From: Terrimicrobium sacchariphilum
Lineage (GTDB): Bacteria > Verrucomicrobiota > Verrucomicrobiia > Chthoniobacterales > Terrimicrobiaceae
Assembly: GCF_001613545.1 (NCBI RefSeq)
Contig: NZ_BDCO01000002.1
Span: forward strand, 682,001 to 746,000
DNA: 64,000 nucleotides
Reading direction: 5' to 3'
Each line of letters starts with the position of its first letter. The first letter of the stretch is position 1. The notes beneath the pieces were generated by a model that was not told where the DNA came from, searched no databases, and saw nothing but the letters and a program-made list of their open reading frames with translations. Shown here piece by piece: positions 16,402-26,300 of this stretch. The position numbers and the translations under genes are program-made.

Positions 16402-19299
16402 TCAGGCCAGCCCGGTTCGGTCAATACACCGGCGGAGAAGCCGGTGCTCATTCCCGGGACGGATCTGGCTGCCGGCGTAGTTGAGCAGGTTGCGCAGGAG
16501 CTGCCGGGAGAGCGGTGATGTTTCCAGGGTCTGGAGCAGGTTGAGGTGGGAGATAAAAAGCGTGCCCCGACCGATCGGAAGGCGATAAACGGCGGCTCCC
16601 CAGAAATACGTCGCCGGGCGAGTCCACATATTCATCGAGAATGCACCGATCTCCACCGTGCCACCTGCGGCGGTGACGTCATCTGCATTGTCCCAGCGGT
16701 CGCCGAGGATTTCCGAGTAGAGGCGGCCGGCCACGCAGGGTTCCCCCAGGCCGTCGAGAAGCGGGGAGCGCTTCAGGTAGGTGCTGGTGCGCATGACGGG
16801 CTGGACTCCGACGAACTGCGGCAGGAGCCAGCGGTAAAGCATCGGGGTGTCGGGGTTGAGAATCACGGCGGCCCCTCCGGTCTCGACGATGTTGCGGAGC
16901 TGGCCGAGCAACTCCCAATGGGAGTTTGCCGATGAGGCGATGGCGTTCCACTCCAGGAGCACGACTTTGCTCTTGTCGCGATGGTTGTTCCCAAACGGCT
17001 CGCACTGCACCTTGCAGGCGCGGAGCAGGTCCTCCGTGGCTGGACTGGCGAGGCGTCCCGAGATCTCGATCTCCGGGCGATCTGTTTCGTTGATCACGCC
17101 GATTTCCCGCGTCTGGCTGGAAATGGTCCGGTCGCCACAGCGCAGGGTGGCTTCCAGCCGATAGATGCCCGCCTCCTGCATGGGCTGGAGGATTTCCACC
17201 CGCGCCGTGCTTCCCGGAGGAAGGACCGTGCGATGCGATTGCGCTTTCCCGGATGGCCGGTGGAGAGTGATTTCCAGCTCTCCGCCTGGGACGGGTTTGT
17301 CGTCGCTTACGATCCGGACGGTTGCATTGAGTCCCTGCCCGGTGGCCAGCCAGGTCGGAGAAGCCTCGATCCCGATGGCGGGATCGGCGATGGCGGAGGA
17401 GAGTGCTTTGAGCAGCGGCTTGGGGCGGCGCCAGAAGTCCAGGACGCCAAAAAGCTCACCGCTGGCATCGGCCAGCTGGCATAGGCAGAAGCCCGCCACG
17501 TTGGGGTTGTTTCGGATGGCGATCGTGATGTCCGCCACCTCTCCGGCCCGGGCATGATTGACGGCGGTGATCCAGTTTTCAACGGAGCCAAACTCCTCTG
17601 CCAGTCCCGCCGCTTCAAAGCGCTGGCGGAGGGAAGCATAAAAATCGCGATGGAGACGCCAGTCCTCCAGGCCGGTTTCCTGCTCCTGCCGGGTGTAGGC
17701 ATCGAGCACGCGCGGAAAATCCGGCGGCGTCTCAGCGGCGCCGTACTCGGCCAGGAAGAGCAACTGATCGCCGGAGTCGAGCCGGCCGTAATGTTCCACC
17801 GTGTCATTCGTCGGCGGCAGACTGCAGTAAACGTGGACATCCGTGAGCTTCTCGACGACATCGGACTGCGGCGAAAGGAAGCGGGATGAGTCCATGCGCG
17901 AGGTGTCATGGATCATGGTCTCGGCTCCCTGCACGGAGGCTCTCGCATAGCCGCCGGAGGTGTCTATGACGAGGCGGCTGGGATCGCTGGCGCGGGCGAC
18001 ATGGAGCATTCGCTCGGCGAGATCCCTCATCTCGCCCGGGGCATAGCCGAGGAGATGAAAGGATTCGTTGAACAGCCCCCACATCACGATGCAAGTCCGG
18101 GAGCGGTGCGCGGAGATCAACGCCCGGATTTCCCGGGCGATACGGCTTTCGGTCCGGGGGCCGTTGGCGATCCATCCGATGGGCGGCTCCATCATTACGA
18201 GGATGCCGAGGCGATCCGCGATATCGAGATACCACGGTTCCGCAGGCCCGAGATGGATGCGGAGAAAGTTGAGGCCCGCCCGCTTCAGGGTGATGAGTTC
18301 ACGCGCGGCCAGCCGCCATGAGGCGGGTCCGGCGAGTCTTCGCGGGTAGGCGCGCTGCTGGAGGATGCCCTTGAGAACGATCGGCCGGCCATTCAGGTGA
18401 AACTGGCGGTCCCGGATGGTGAACTCACGAATGCCGAATCGCCGATGCACGATATGGGTCGAGTGCCGGGTGGAGATCGAGGCCCGGAGATCGTAAAGCA
18501 CCGGGGTGTCGGGAGTCCACTCTGCCAGGCCGTCGATACGCAGGGAGAACTCTCCGGAATCCGCTGCGTCGCCAGAGAGCACTCGCTGGCCGATTTTCAA
18601 AGTGCGCCCGGATTTCGGTTCGATGACTTCAAAGAAGAGAGAGACATCCTCGGATTCCTCCCCCTTGCCAGCAGTCCATGAAATATCCAGGCGGCTGTTT
18701 TCAAAAGACGGGGTGACCGCAAGGTCGGTGAAATGCACGGGCGGCAGTATCTCCAGCCAGACCTTTCCCCACAGGCCGCCGTAATTGTAATACCAGCCTG
18801 CTTTTCCGACCGGAAGGTCGCTTTGGTTGAGGGGAGCGCCGCTCCGCAATCCATCCACCTCGTGGTTTTGCGGGGGATTGATCACCCGGACGACCAGGTG
18901 ATTTTTTCTTCCGGGGAGGAGCACGTCGCTGACGTCGAAGGAAAAGGAATCGCTCATGCCCTCGTGCTCGCCGATCTTGCGACCGTTCAGCCAGCACTCG
19001 CACCAGTAGCTCACCGCTTCAAAGGTCAGCATGGAGACACTGTTCTCCGTCGCAGCCGGGGCGGTGAATTCCTTCCAGTACCATCCGGCTCCGTCATAGC
19101 CCGGCTCCCAGTATTCCCACGGCATCCCTGTGGTGACCCGGCGGGTTTCCGCAGGCGGGGCCTCCGTCCAGCCGCGCTGCCCTCCTTGATTTTCCGGATC
19201 AACCGCAAAATCCCAGAGCCCGCCAATCTCCCGTTTCAGGGCGTGAAGTTTTTCCGACGATTTCGGACTCGAGGAGAGAACTGAGGTCACTGGCGACAT
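16402..19299 (-). CDS. glycoside hydrolase family 2 enzyme
   Basis: About 965 residues with GH2 architecture: a sugar-binding jelly roll (GYDGAGWYWKEF, CECWLNGRKIGEHEGMSDSFSF), an immunoglobulin-like domain, and a TIM barrel (ITLKRAGLNFLRIH). The acid/base is the Glu of MWGLFNES (about residue 412) and the nucleophile the Glu of FLAEYGAAE (about residue 518). Family members are beta-galactosidases, beta-glucuronidases or beta-mannosidases; the substrate is not resolved. The frame is open to an ATG at 19368, but a perfect operator palindrome lies at 19316-19329, so the ATG at 19299, 16 bp beyond it, is chosen. No signal peptide. Divergent from LacI regulator 1. Confidence 0.85.
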   Translation of the reverse strand: MSPVTSVLSSSPKSSEKLHALKREIGGLWDFAVDPENQGGQRGWTEAPPAETRRVTTGMPWEYWEPGYDGAGWYWKEFTAPAATENSVSMLTFEAVSYWCECWLNGRKIGEHEGMSDSFSFDVSDVLLPGRKNHLVVRVINPPQNHEVDGLRSGAPLNQSDLPVGKAGWYYNYGGLWGKVWLEILPPVHFTDLAVTPSFENSRLDISWTAGKGEESEDVSLFFEVIEPKSGRTLKIGQRVLSGDAADSGEFSLRIDGLAEWTPDTPVLYDLRASISTRHSTHIVHRRFGIREFTIRDRQFHLNGRPIVLKGILQQRAYPRRLAGPASWRLAARELITLKRAGLNFLRIHLGPAEPWYLDIADRLGILVMMEPPIGWIANGPRTESRIAREIRALISAHRSRTCIVMWGLFNESFHLLGYAPGEMRDLAERMLHVARASDPSRLVIDTSGGYARASVQGAETMIHDTSRMDSSRFLSPQSDVVEKLTDVHVYCSLPPTNDTVEHYGRLDSGDQLLFLAEYGAAETPPDFPRVLDAYTRQEQETGLEDWRLHRDFYASLRQRFEAAGLAEEFGSVENWITAVNHARAGEVADITIAIRNNPNVAGFCLCQLADASGELFGVLDFWRRPKPLLKALSSAIADPAIGIEASPTWLATGQGLNATVRIVSDDKPVPGGELEITLHRPSGKAQSHRTVLPPGSTARVEILQPMQEAGIYRLEATLRCGDRTISSQTREIGVINETDRPEIEISGRLASPATEDLLRACKVQCEPFGNNHRDKSKVVLLEWNAIASSANSHWELLGQLRNIVETGGAAVILNPDTPMLYRWLLPQFVGVQPVMRTSTYLKRSPLLDGLGEPCVAGRLYSEILGDRWDNADDVTAAGGTVEIGAFSMNMWTRPATYFWGAAVYRLPIGRGTLFISHLNLLQTLETSPLSRQLLRNLLNYAGSQIRPGNEHRLLRRCIDRTGLA

Positions 19300-19315
19300 G
19301 GGAAGCCTGAATGTA

Positions 19316-19329
19316 ATCACACGTGTGAT
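19316..19329. promoter_or_regulatory. LacI-type operator, site 3 (perfect palindrome)
   Basis: ATCACACGTGTGAT is a perfect 14-bp palindrome with the central CG typical of LacI-family operators. It lies 16 bp before the chosen GH2 start and 82 bp before the LacI regulator 1 start, so it could control both divergent genes and give autoregulation. Confidence 0.75.
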
Positions 19330-19411
19330 GATTTTCAATGCATTTTTCCCGTAGAAGAGGGCGCTCATCTTGTGTTTGACCTATCCCCGCCGGACACCAG
19401 AACATGACCGC

Positions 19412-20455
19412 ATGGTTTCGCTGAAACGCATTGCGGCTGAGTTGGATGTTTCCTACAGCCTCGTCTCCAAGGTGCTCAATGGCAGGCTCGGCACGACGGG
19501 GGTGAGCGCGGCCACGCGCGATGCGATCCAGAAGAAAGCGAAAGAGCTTAACTACGTACCCAACCGTCTGGCGGTGGCGCTGAAGGCGGGACGCCGGGGA
19601 GTGGTCGGGATTTTTTTCCACCACATGGGAATCCCGGGGAGTGATCTGAGCGATCGCTTGCTCAAGGGCCTAGTCGACGGACTCGAGCAGGGTTCATCCC
19701 GTATGTGGCTCCGGTACTTTACCACCGACTGCGAATTCCTCGATGCCTGTGACTCCCGGCTCAGGAATGAGGTGGACGGGCTGATCGTCGCCGGGGTGTA
19801 TCACGCGGGGCTGACGGAGCGCCTGCGCGAGCTCGAGCGCCTGGGCGTTCCCGTGGTGACGATGTTTGACAACGAGCCTGCCCCCTCTGCGGACAATCCG
19901 GTCACGCGGGTGCAGGTTTCCTATTTCTCCCATGGCTATGTGCCGACCAGGCATCTGCTGGACCTGGGCTGCCGGCGGCTCGCCTGCCTGGATACGGACC
20001 AGAGCCGGACGAAGGGATTTTTGCAGGCTCACAAGGATGCCAAGGTGCGGGTCGACCGGTCCCTTGTCATTCCGTCGAAGAAATTCCTGAAAGAGGACGG
20101 GCGCAAAGCGGCCAAGGCCCTCCTTGCGGCGGGCCTGCCCGTGGATGGCATTGTGTGCCAGTCCGATGCGCAGGCCAATGGTGTGATCTGCGAGTTGATC
20201 CTGAAAGGCGTCAAGGTGCCCGAGCAGGTCAAGGTGACGGGGGTGGATAATTCCCCGCTCGCCGAGGAATGCATCGTGCCGATCACGTCGATGACATCGG
20301 AGGTTCGCAAGGCTGGCTTGAAGTCCGTGGAGCTCCTCTTTCAGCGTATCGAGGGCGTCAAAGTAAAGTCTGTCCTGATCGAGCCGAAGCTGGTGGCGAG
20401 AAACTCCACCGGGGAAACTCCCGCCAGGTCGCTGAATCGGGCTGAGTTGGAATAA
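19412..20455 (+). CDS. LacI-family transcriptional regulator 1
   Basis: About 347 residues. The N-terminal helix-turn-helix and hinge helix (KRIAAELDVSYSLVSKVLNG, then NYVPNRLAVALKAGR) are canonical for LacI. The rest is a periplasmic-binding-protein-like sensor with GIVCQSDAQANGV and VTGVDNSPLAEE near the end. Its first 33 residues are identical to those of the second LacI protein in the window, and both proteins have the same length. The frame extends upstream to 19370, but homology with the paralog begins at the Met encoded at 19412, so that start is used. It probably represses the divergent GH2 gene and other units carrying the 14-bp operator. Confidence 0.9.
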   Translation: MVSLKRIAAELDVSYSLVSKVLNGRLGTTGVSAATRDAIQKKAKELNYVPNRLAVALKAGRRGVVGIFFHHMGIPGSDLSDRLLKGLVDGLEQGSSRMWLRYFTTDCEFLDACDSRLRNEVDGLIVAGVYHAGLTERLRELERLGVPVVTMFDNEPAPSADNPVTRVQVSYFSHGYVPTRHLLDLGCRRLACLDTDQSRTKGFLQAHKDAKVRVDRSLVIPSKKFLKEDGRKAAKALLAAGLPVDGIVCQSDAQANGVICELILKGVKVPEQVKVTGVDNSPLAEECIVPITSMTSEVRKAGLKSVELLFQRIEGVKVKSVLIEPKLVARNSTGETPARSLNRAELE

Positions 20456-20459
20456 GCGC

Positions 20460-20483
20460 TCCCGGGATGTGAATCCGCCGGGA
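20460..20483. terminator. possible bidirectional terminator
   Basis: TCCCGG and CCGGGA form a 6-bp stem around a 12-nt loop between the convergent LacI regulator 1 and epimerase genes. No T-tract follows on either strand, so this is weak support for a terminator. Confidence 0.25.
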
Positions 20484-20491
20484 AGCGGATG

Positions 20492-21247
20492 CTAGTCGAC
20501 CGGGAAGGTGTCGAAGCGATACTCCGGGAGCCAGGATAGCTCGGCTTCCGTGCGGGCAACATCGGTGCGATCCTTCGCGCCCGGGCCGGCCACGAGGTAG
20601 TAGGACTCGCAGCCCGCCTGTCCGGCCTCGAAGGCGGCGAGGGCGGCTCGCCCGATGTCGCGCGGGTCGATGAACTGCCAGTTCACGCTCGGGCGACGCA
20701 CGCCGTATTTGTCCTCGAGATTATCCCCGAGGCAGATGTAGGCGGGACGGAGGATGGTGATCTCAAGGCCGGCGCGGGAGTGGTAATACTGCGCGGACTG
20801 CTCCTGCAGGACCTTGGTGAGCCCGTAGATGGAGTCGGGTGCGAAGGGGGTGTCGCGTTCCAGGAACGTTCCTGCCGCGAGAGATTCCTGCACCACCGAG
20901 ATGCTGGAGATGAGCACGACGCGCCTGACGCCGTGGCGCGCGGCGGCGTCGAGAAGCATTGCGGCGCCCTGCACATTGATGGCGAAGGGCAGTTCCGGGC
21001 TGTCATAGACCCCGGGTTGGCGCGGAGCCATGTGCCCGATCACGAGACCGGATACGCCCTCCATGGCGGCATCCACCGCCTTCGCATCCGTGACGGAACC
21101 CTGGATGGCGGTGGGATCGGTGTCGGGTACCCGCACGTCGAAGGGAACGGCCTCGTAGCGGGAACGCAGGACATTCACCAGGTGATGGCCGAGAAAGCCG
21201 CAGCCCCCCGTGACGAGGACGCGGGAGCCGGAGGAGAGGGAGGGCAT
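20492..21247 (-). CDS. NAD(P)-dependent epimerase/dehydratase, SDR type
   Basis: A 251-residue extended short-chain dehydrogenase-like protein. The nucleotide-binding motif TGGCGFLGHH is at residues 13-22, the catalytic Tyr-x-x-x-Lys is YGLTK near residue 143, and the Ser partner lies in LISSISVVQ near residue 117. ILRPAYICLGD and FIDPRDIGRAALAAFE are typical of sugar epimerase/dehydratase relatives; uronate dehydrogenases share this size and look. Because the surrounding genes include uronate-type lyases, oxidation or epimerisation of a sugar acid is possible but not shown. An operator lies 45 bp before the start. Confidence 0.82.
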   Translation of the reverse strand: MPSLSSGSRVLVTGGCGFLGHHLVNVLRSRYEAVPFDVRVPDTDPTAIQGSVTDAKAVDAAMEGVSGLVIGHMAPRQPGVYDSPELPFAINVQGAAMLLDAAARHGVRRVVLISSISVVQESLAAGTFLERDTPFAPDSIYGLTKVLQEQSAQYYHSRAGLEITILRPAYICLGDNLEDKYGVRRPSVNWQFIDPRDIGRAALAAFEAGQAGCESYYLVAGPGAKDRTDVARTEAELSWLPEYRFDTFPVD

Positions 21248-21292
21248 GGACCCAAAATCTCACGCGAAAATCCGTGGAGTCAATTTTAAAAT

Positions 21293-21306
21293 ATCAAACA
21301 TGTGAT
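21293..21306. promoter_or_regulatory. LacI-type operator, site 4
   Basis: ATCAAACATGTGAT, 45 bp before the epimerase start. It is the exact reverse complement of site 5 at 21660-21673, so the two divergent units carry the same sequence in opposite orientation. Confidence 0.65.
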
Positions 21307-21659
21307 TAAACGGCGCGCGGCATCTCGATTGACCGGAAAAAACAAATTTATCCGGTGCGCAGATGACTTCGTTTGAGGGAAGAACGGCAAGCCGGACTCG
21401 AGTGCATCTTCGGCGCATGAGCCGGACTCCGTGACTCCCGGCAGAAGGGTGTTGTCGCCGGGAGCATGGAACCCATTTCATGCTAGCAATCCGCCATGGT
21501 TTGCGAGGGTGCAGCCGACCGAAAATCGAAAGATGGCAATTCCCCTGCGGAGGGCTTATTCTTGGACCGGAGAGCCGCGCAAATGAAGACAGTGGCAAGT
21601 GAGGCCCCGAGGGAACATTTTCTTGACAATGCTTACATGGTAAATACGTTCACCCTTAA
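21307..21659. other. gene-free divergent region with a strong hairpin
   Basis: About 350 bp between operators 4 and 5. It holds an 8-bp perfect inverted repeat, CTCCCGGC (21435-21442) and GCCGGGAG (21457-21464), with a 14-nt loop, and a direct repeat GCCGGACTC at 21391 and 21421, exactly 30 bp apart. A TTGACA (21623-21628) with a weak TACGTT 16 bp on could be the cassette promoter. No ORF with coding character was found. Confidence 0.45.
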
Positions 21660-21673
21660 ATCACATGTTTGAT
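21660..21673. promoter_or_regulatory. LacI-type operator, site 5
   Basis: ATCACATGTTTGAT lies 9-15 bp after the candidate -10 and before cassette 1. Directly after it, GGGGCT (21676-21681) and AGCCCC (21686-21691) form a short hairpin with a TCCG loop, which may affect the 5' end of the cassette transcript. Confidence 0.65.
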
Positions 21674-21750
21674 ATGGGGCTTCCGAGCCCCTTTCGTTTA
21701 TGACGGTTTTCCCCCAGTTTCCATATCACGGACGCAAAAGCTGTCTCCAC

Positions 21751-22179
21751 ATGGTGATCGCCCGGCGGGCGTTTTCGCTCGTCGAGGTGGTGCTCGCCAC
21801 GGGGCTGGTGATGTTTGCGCTCCTGGTGATTTTTTCGCTAATGCCAGCGGGTCTGGCCAGCCTTCAGGAGGCGAATCGCCAGATCGTGGAGACCGAGGTA
21901 TTTGCCTCGCTCGGTGCTGAGCTAACGTCCACTCCGTTTGCCACGCTGGACTCGTATGTGACGAAGAGATTTCCCCTCTATTATGATCGCGAGGGTGCGG
22001 AGCTGACGAGCTCCAGCAACGCGGTGTTCACCGTGCGGTGCGATTTGAAAAACTCTGCCAACCCCGGGGCGGGCGATTTGCGCTGGGCCACGGTGTCGAT
22101 CGGCTTTCATCGTGATCCCAGCGACACCACGGTCAAGGCAGACCGGCGGACTTTTCTGCTGGTCAACCGGGGATTCTAG
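21751..22179 (+). CDS. Verru_Chthon cassette protein B (cassette 1), GspI-like minor pseudopilin
   Basis: About 142 residues from the ATG at 21751; an ATG at 21700 gives 159, but the shorter form leaves a compact prepilin leader (MVIARRA). The processing site is RRA-FSLVEVVLATGL, with Phe1 and Glu5 of the mature protein in place and Ala instead of Gly before the cleavage point. One long hydrophobic helix follows, then a small globular domain. First gene of the B-C-A-D cassette; the next gene starts 2 nt after its stop. By position and type it resembles GspI/PilV minor pilins. It likely sits in the inner membrane and assembles into a pseudopilus. Confidence 0.82.
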   Translation: MVIARRAFSLVEVVLATGLVMFALLVIFSLMPAGLASLQEANRQIVETEVFASLGAELTSTPFATLDSYVTKRFPLYYDREGAELTSSSNAVFTVRCDLKNSANPGAGDLRWATVSIGFHRDPSDTTVKADRRTFLLVNRGF

Positions 22180-22181
22180 AG

Positions 22182-23342
22182 ATGAGACATCGGTGGTTCA
22201 TGGCCCGAGCAGCGCGAGCGTTTACGTTCATTGAACTTTTGGTGGCGATCGCAGTGCTTATGATCGTCATGGTGGTCTTGTTGCAGATCACGGGAAAGGT
22301 GGGGGAAATCTGGCGATCGAGCAGCGGCAAGATATCAGCGTTCCAAAACGCCCGCGCGGCCTTCTCGACCCTGAATCTCCAGATCTCCCGAGCCACCCTC
22401 AACGCTTACAATGACTATGTGGACTCGTCCGGCCAGGGGAGGACGGAGGCCAATGCCGGGACATTCGTTCCCACGCGATTTGCCCGCGCCTCCGATCTCC
22501 ATTTTCTCTCCGGGCCTGCGGCGCAGATCGTTCCGGGAGCCGATGCGGCCGGGAATCCCGGGGATGCGATATTTTTCCAGGCTCCGCTGGGAGAGACGGA
22601 CGATACCCAGCTTGCCAGCCTGAATCGCGCGCTAAACTCGACGGGCTTCTACATCCAGTATGGCGAGGCGGATGCCTCGCTGCTTCCGAACTGGCTGAAA
22701 TCGCTCTTTCCCTCAGACAAGCGGTTCCGGCTGGTGCAGTTTGTCCAGCCCACCCAGGAGCTCGGCATCTACACGGCGACAGCGGCTGGCTCGTATCCCG
22801 CCGCGCCCTCCAGCACATCAAGCTGGCTGTCGGCTTTCAAAACCCCGGTGACCGCGCAGCAGCCGCGAGCCCGCGTGCTGGCCGAGGACGTGGCGCTCCT
22901 GATCATCCGGCCCCGCCTGTCCCCCGGGGAAGAGGAGGCTGTCGCCGGATCGCTGGGCTCCACCTACAATAACACGACGCGCGGCTCGATCCTCTCGCCC
23001 AACTATCATTATGATTCCCGCGCCTGGCAGAGCGGGTATCCCTCCGGTCGGGTGCCGTCGACCGGGTCGACATTGACTCGTCCCCAGCTCATGCGCAATC
23101 AACTGCCGCCCATCGTCGATGTGGCGATGGTCTGCGTGGACCGGAGATCTGTTGCCCGGCTGGGCAACTCCTCGTCCACTCCCCCGGCGGAGTTGAAGGT
23201 GCCGTCCACCCTGTTCACCGACAGTTCCAGGCTCGACGCCGATCTCGCGGCCTATAGCCAGCAGCTGTCGAATGCCAACATCCGTCACCGGGTTTTCCGC
23301 AGCGCGGTCGAGATCCAGGGCGCCAAGTGGTCCAATAACTGA
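22182..23342 (+). CDS. Verru_Chthon cassette protein C (cassette 1), GspJ-like minor pseudopilin
   Basis: A 386-residue protein with a prepilin N-terminus, ARA-FTFIELLVAIAVLMIV (Phe1, Glu5), and a long amphipathic helix. FSTLNLQISRATLNAY recalls the PilW/GspJ pattern. The remainder is a beta-rich globular domain, much larger than usual GspJ proteins of about 200 residues. LLIIRPRLS, QLPPIVDVAMVCVDRRS and NIRHRVFRSAVEIQGAKWS are matched in the second cassette by FVPKLSS, QLPPVVQVTMIAIDENS and NINFRVFTANVVVRAARWS. Tightly coupled to B and A. Confidence 0.85.
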   Translation: MRHRWFMARAARAFTFIELLVAIAVLMIVMVVLLQITGKVGEIWRSSSGKISAFQNARAAFSTLNLQISRATLNAYNDYVDSSGQGRTEANAGTFVPTRFARASDLHFLSGPAAQIVPGADAAGNPGDAIFFQAPLGETDDTQLASLNRALNSTGFYIQYGEADASLLPNWLKSLFPSDKRFRLVQFVQPTQELGIYTATAAGSYPAAPSSTSSWLSAFKTPVTAQQPRARVLAEDVALLIIRPRLSPGEEEAVAGSLGSTYNNTTRGSILSPNYHYDSRAWQSGYPSGRVPSTGSTLTRPQLMRNQLPPIVDVAMVCVDRRSVARLGNSSSTPPAELKVPSTLFTDSSRLDADLAAYSQQLSNANIRHRVFRSAVEIQGAKWSNN

Positions 23343-23343
23343 T

Positions 23344-26300
23344 ATGAAACATCTTCCAAGGCAACGTGCGTTTGCGCTCGTACTCGTCCTGATCGTCATC
23401 GTGCTGGCTGCGACCATGGCGGTGTTCTTCCTGGCGAGCGCGGGCCAGGAGCGCCGGGGAGTCGACCTGTACGGTCGGGGCAGCCAGGCGAGGCATCTTG
23501 CCGGGATGGCGGTGAGCCGGGTGATGGGGCAGATCGGCGCGGCGACAAAGGAAGGCAGCGCATCTGATCCGGTGGCCTGGGCATCGCAGCCGGGGATGGT
23601 CCGCACCTACGGAAAGAATGGAAATCCCAAGAGCATCTATAAACTCTATTCATGGGATACCGATCTGCTCAAGGCGGGGACGGGTTACAATCCCTTTACC
23701 AGCTCGGAGATGCCTCCGGCCGGGTGGAAGAACCAGCCCCAGATGTATACCGACCTGAACCAGGCGATCAATGGCGTGTATCCGATCGTCGACCCCGGGG
23801 CGCTCAATATGGTCGAGGGATTCAGTATCGACTCATCCAATGCAGCGGTGGCCGGGTCTGGATCGCAGGCGCCCATGCCGGTGAAGTGGCTGTACGTCCT
23901 CGAGGATGGCCAGATGGTGGCGGGCAGCGGCGCCTCGGGTTCCTCCGTGACGGTGACGGGTGCCTCGCCGACCAACCCCATCGTGGGGCGCGTGGCGTTC
24001 TGGACGGATGACGAGACGTCCAAGGTAAATGTCAATACAGCCAGCGAGGGAGAGTTTTGGGATACGCCGAAGTCGGCGACGCGGGACGAGATGCAGTTCG
24101 CGGCCAATCCTCCGGTGCGCTATGAGTTTCAGCGCACGCCGGGCCATCCTGCCATGACCTCGCTGAGCGCGGTTTTTCCCGAGTTGATGACGGGGAGCCG
24201 CTGGGGCAGCACCTCGACCTACCGGCAGGAGTTGCGACGTTTGTACACGCTGACCCCCAGGGTGTCGGGCGGGGTGATCGGCGGGAGTGGTGATGGCGGA
24301 TCGGAGGGCGGCACGCTGCCGGTGGCATCCTATACCACTGATTACTCCCTCACGACGCTTCCGACGATTCCGTCCAAGATCACCCTGGATTCGGATCGCC
24401 TTTACGCGACGGTGGATGACTTCTGGTTCAGGCCCGATCGGAGCGCGCAGAGCGCCTTTACCAGCGCTTCATCGCCGGTCAGTGTTTCCTCCTTCGAGAA
24501 GCGCCAGTTTTTCCTGACGGCCAACAGCCGCGCTCCCGAGACCACGCTCTTCGAGACGCCGCGCGTGAGCCTCTGGCCCGTCACCTGGCCGTGGCCCTCC
24601 TCGTATTTTCGCCAGATGAAAAATCCCGCGACCTTCCGGGGCCGCAACTCGGGAGCCGCACCTTCCTCTGTCGATCCTGCGAGCCCGATCGACCAGAACC
24701 CGTGGATGACCGCGGAGGAGAGATTGCTGGCGTTCTGCGCCACGCTCAATGCGACGTCGAGTGCGCCCCTGCGCTATTATTTCCAACGGCAGAATCCCGA
24801 CAGCCCGTCCCATGACTGGACAAACATCCAGCGCAATCAGCAGCTGGTGAATTACCTCCGGACGACATTCGACCGTGACATCCCGGGTTTTGGCGGAAAT
24901 CTCGCCTCTCATTGGGGCTCCGGTGCGGCCGATGCCATCGCTCTGGGAACATTTGATTTCAGCCGCTCGATGATCAACCAGGTGACGATGGCGTCGACCG
25001 CCGCCAACACGGTGACGCCGGGAGCCAACGAGGTCGGCTATTCCTTCACGGGACTGGCGTCTCGCGATATCTGGATCAACGGAACTCGCAGACAAACCTA
25101 CGCCGAGCCCAATGCCTACACGGTGGCTCCGCTCCATGCCACGGTGAACGGGTCGACCTACACCACCCAGGGCAGTTATCCCCGACTGACCGGCGTCTCC
25201 GTGCTCTTTTATGCCACGGCGAGGCGGTTGCCCGTGCCTCCCGCCCCGGCACCCCCGGCGCGGGCAACGGGCGGCAATCCGGAGAACGATTACTACAACC
25301 CCTTCAACTGGCAGTATCTTATCAATGCCGGTCCGACCTATGGTGGTTCCGGGGACTATCCTGTCGGCAGTCAGACGACGCAGATGCGAGCGGTGATGCT
25401 TTTCAACTTTGCGGGTCTGGCCAGCGGGGTCGTCCCTGCCGCGCCGTTTTTCTGGATCAAAGTCAAAGGGGAGTCATTCAAGGTCAATGGCAGCGCGATC
25501 AATCTGCCGTCTGCCACCGGCAGGCAGGTGCAGTGGTCGGCATGGTTGCCAAATGCGACCATGAACCCGCTTTTCTACCCCCTGTTTGACAAGGAGCGGA
25601 ACACGCCGAAGGTCTTCGAGAATACGAGTTCCGCCGCGGGCTATTGGTCGCTGGTGAGTGACCCCATCACGGTCTCGCCCGACAGCCTGCAATTCACCTT
25701 CAGTGGCGAGCCGATCACCGTTGAGATTTACGCCCCGTTTTCCGACAACCTGGAGACGGATCCGACGGGCACGGCGTCCCAGCTCGTATCCTCCCAGGTG
25801 ATTGATTTTGCGCAGTGGTCCCAGACGCTGCCCGTCCCGATCGCTCCGCGCTGGAATGTCCGGGACGAAGGCTCCTCGCCATCGACGCTCCGCCCGGATC
25901 CCCGGGTCACCAACTTCCAGACTCCCGAGGCGAGATCAATGAGCTGGGCGTTTACGGAGATCGCGCCAAACATTACGAATCCGACCCTGCCGATCTCGCC
26001 CGAGCAGATGCGCGATACCACCGTAGCGATGAACACCCGCACGATTCCCTATGCCTACATGGGCTCGACGGGTCTGGTGTCGCCCATTTTTGAAAACCGG
26101 GTGAAAGCTCTCTCCGGGCGAAACGCCGGGGTCTTCTTTGCCGAGAATACCTCCACGAGCCTCGACAATACGACCGTTGACGCTCCGCCCCTGGAGGGCG
26201 TGCCGCTGATTACGCCCTTTGACACGGTGATCAGCATGGTTGCCGATCCGGCCGGAGCGGGAAATGGAGATCCCAGGCTCGGCTCATCGGTGGCGTTCAA

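Noticed and set aside
21248-21699. Riboswitch in the long spacer before cassette 1
   Set aside because: A stem and repeats are present, but I could not match any known riboswitch core.
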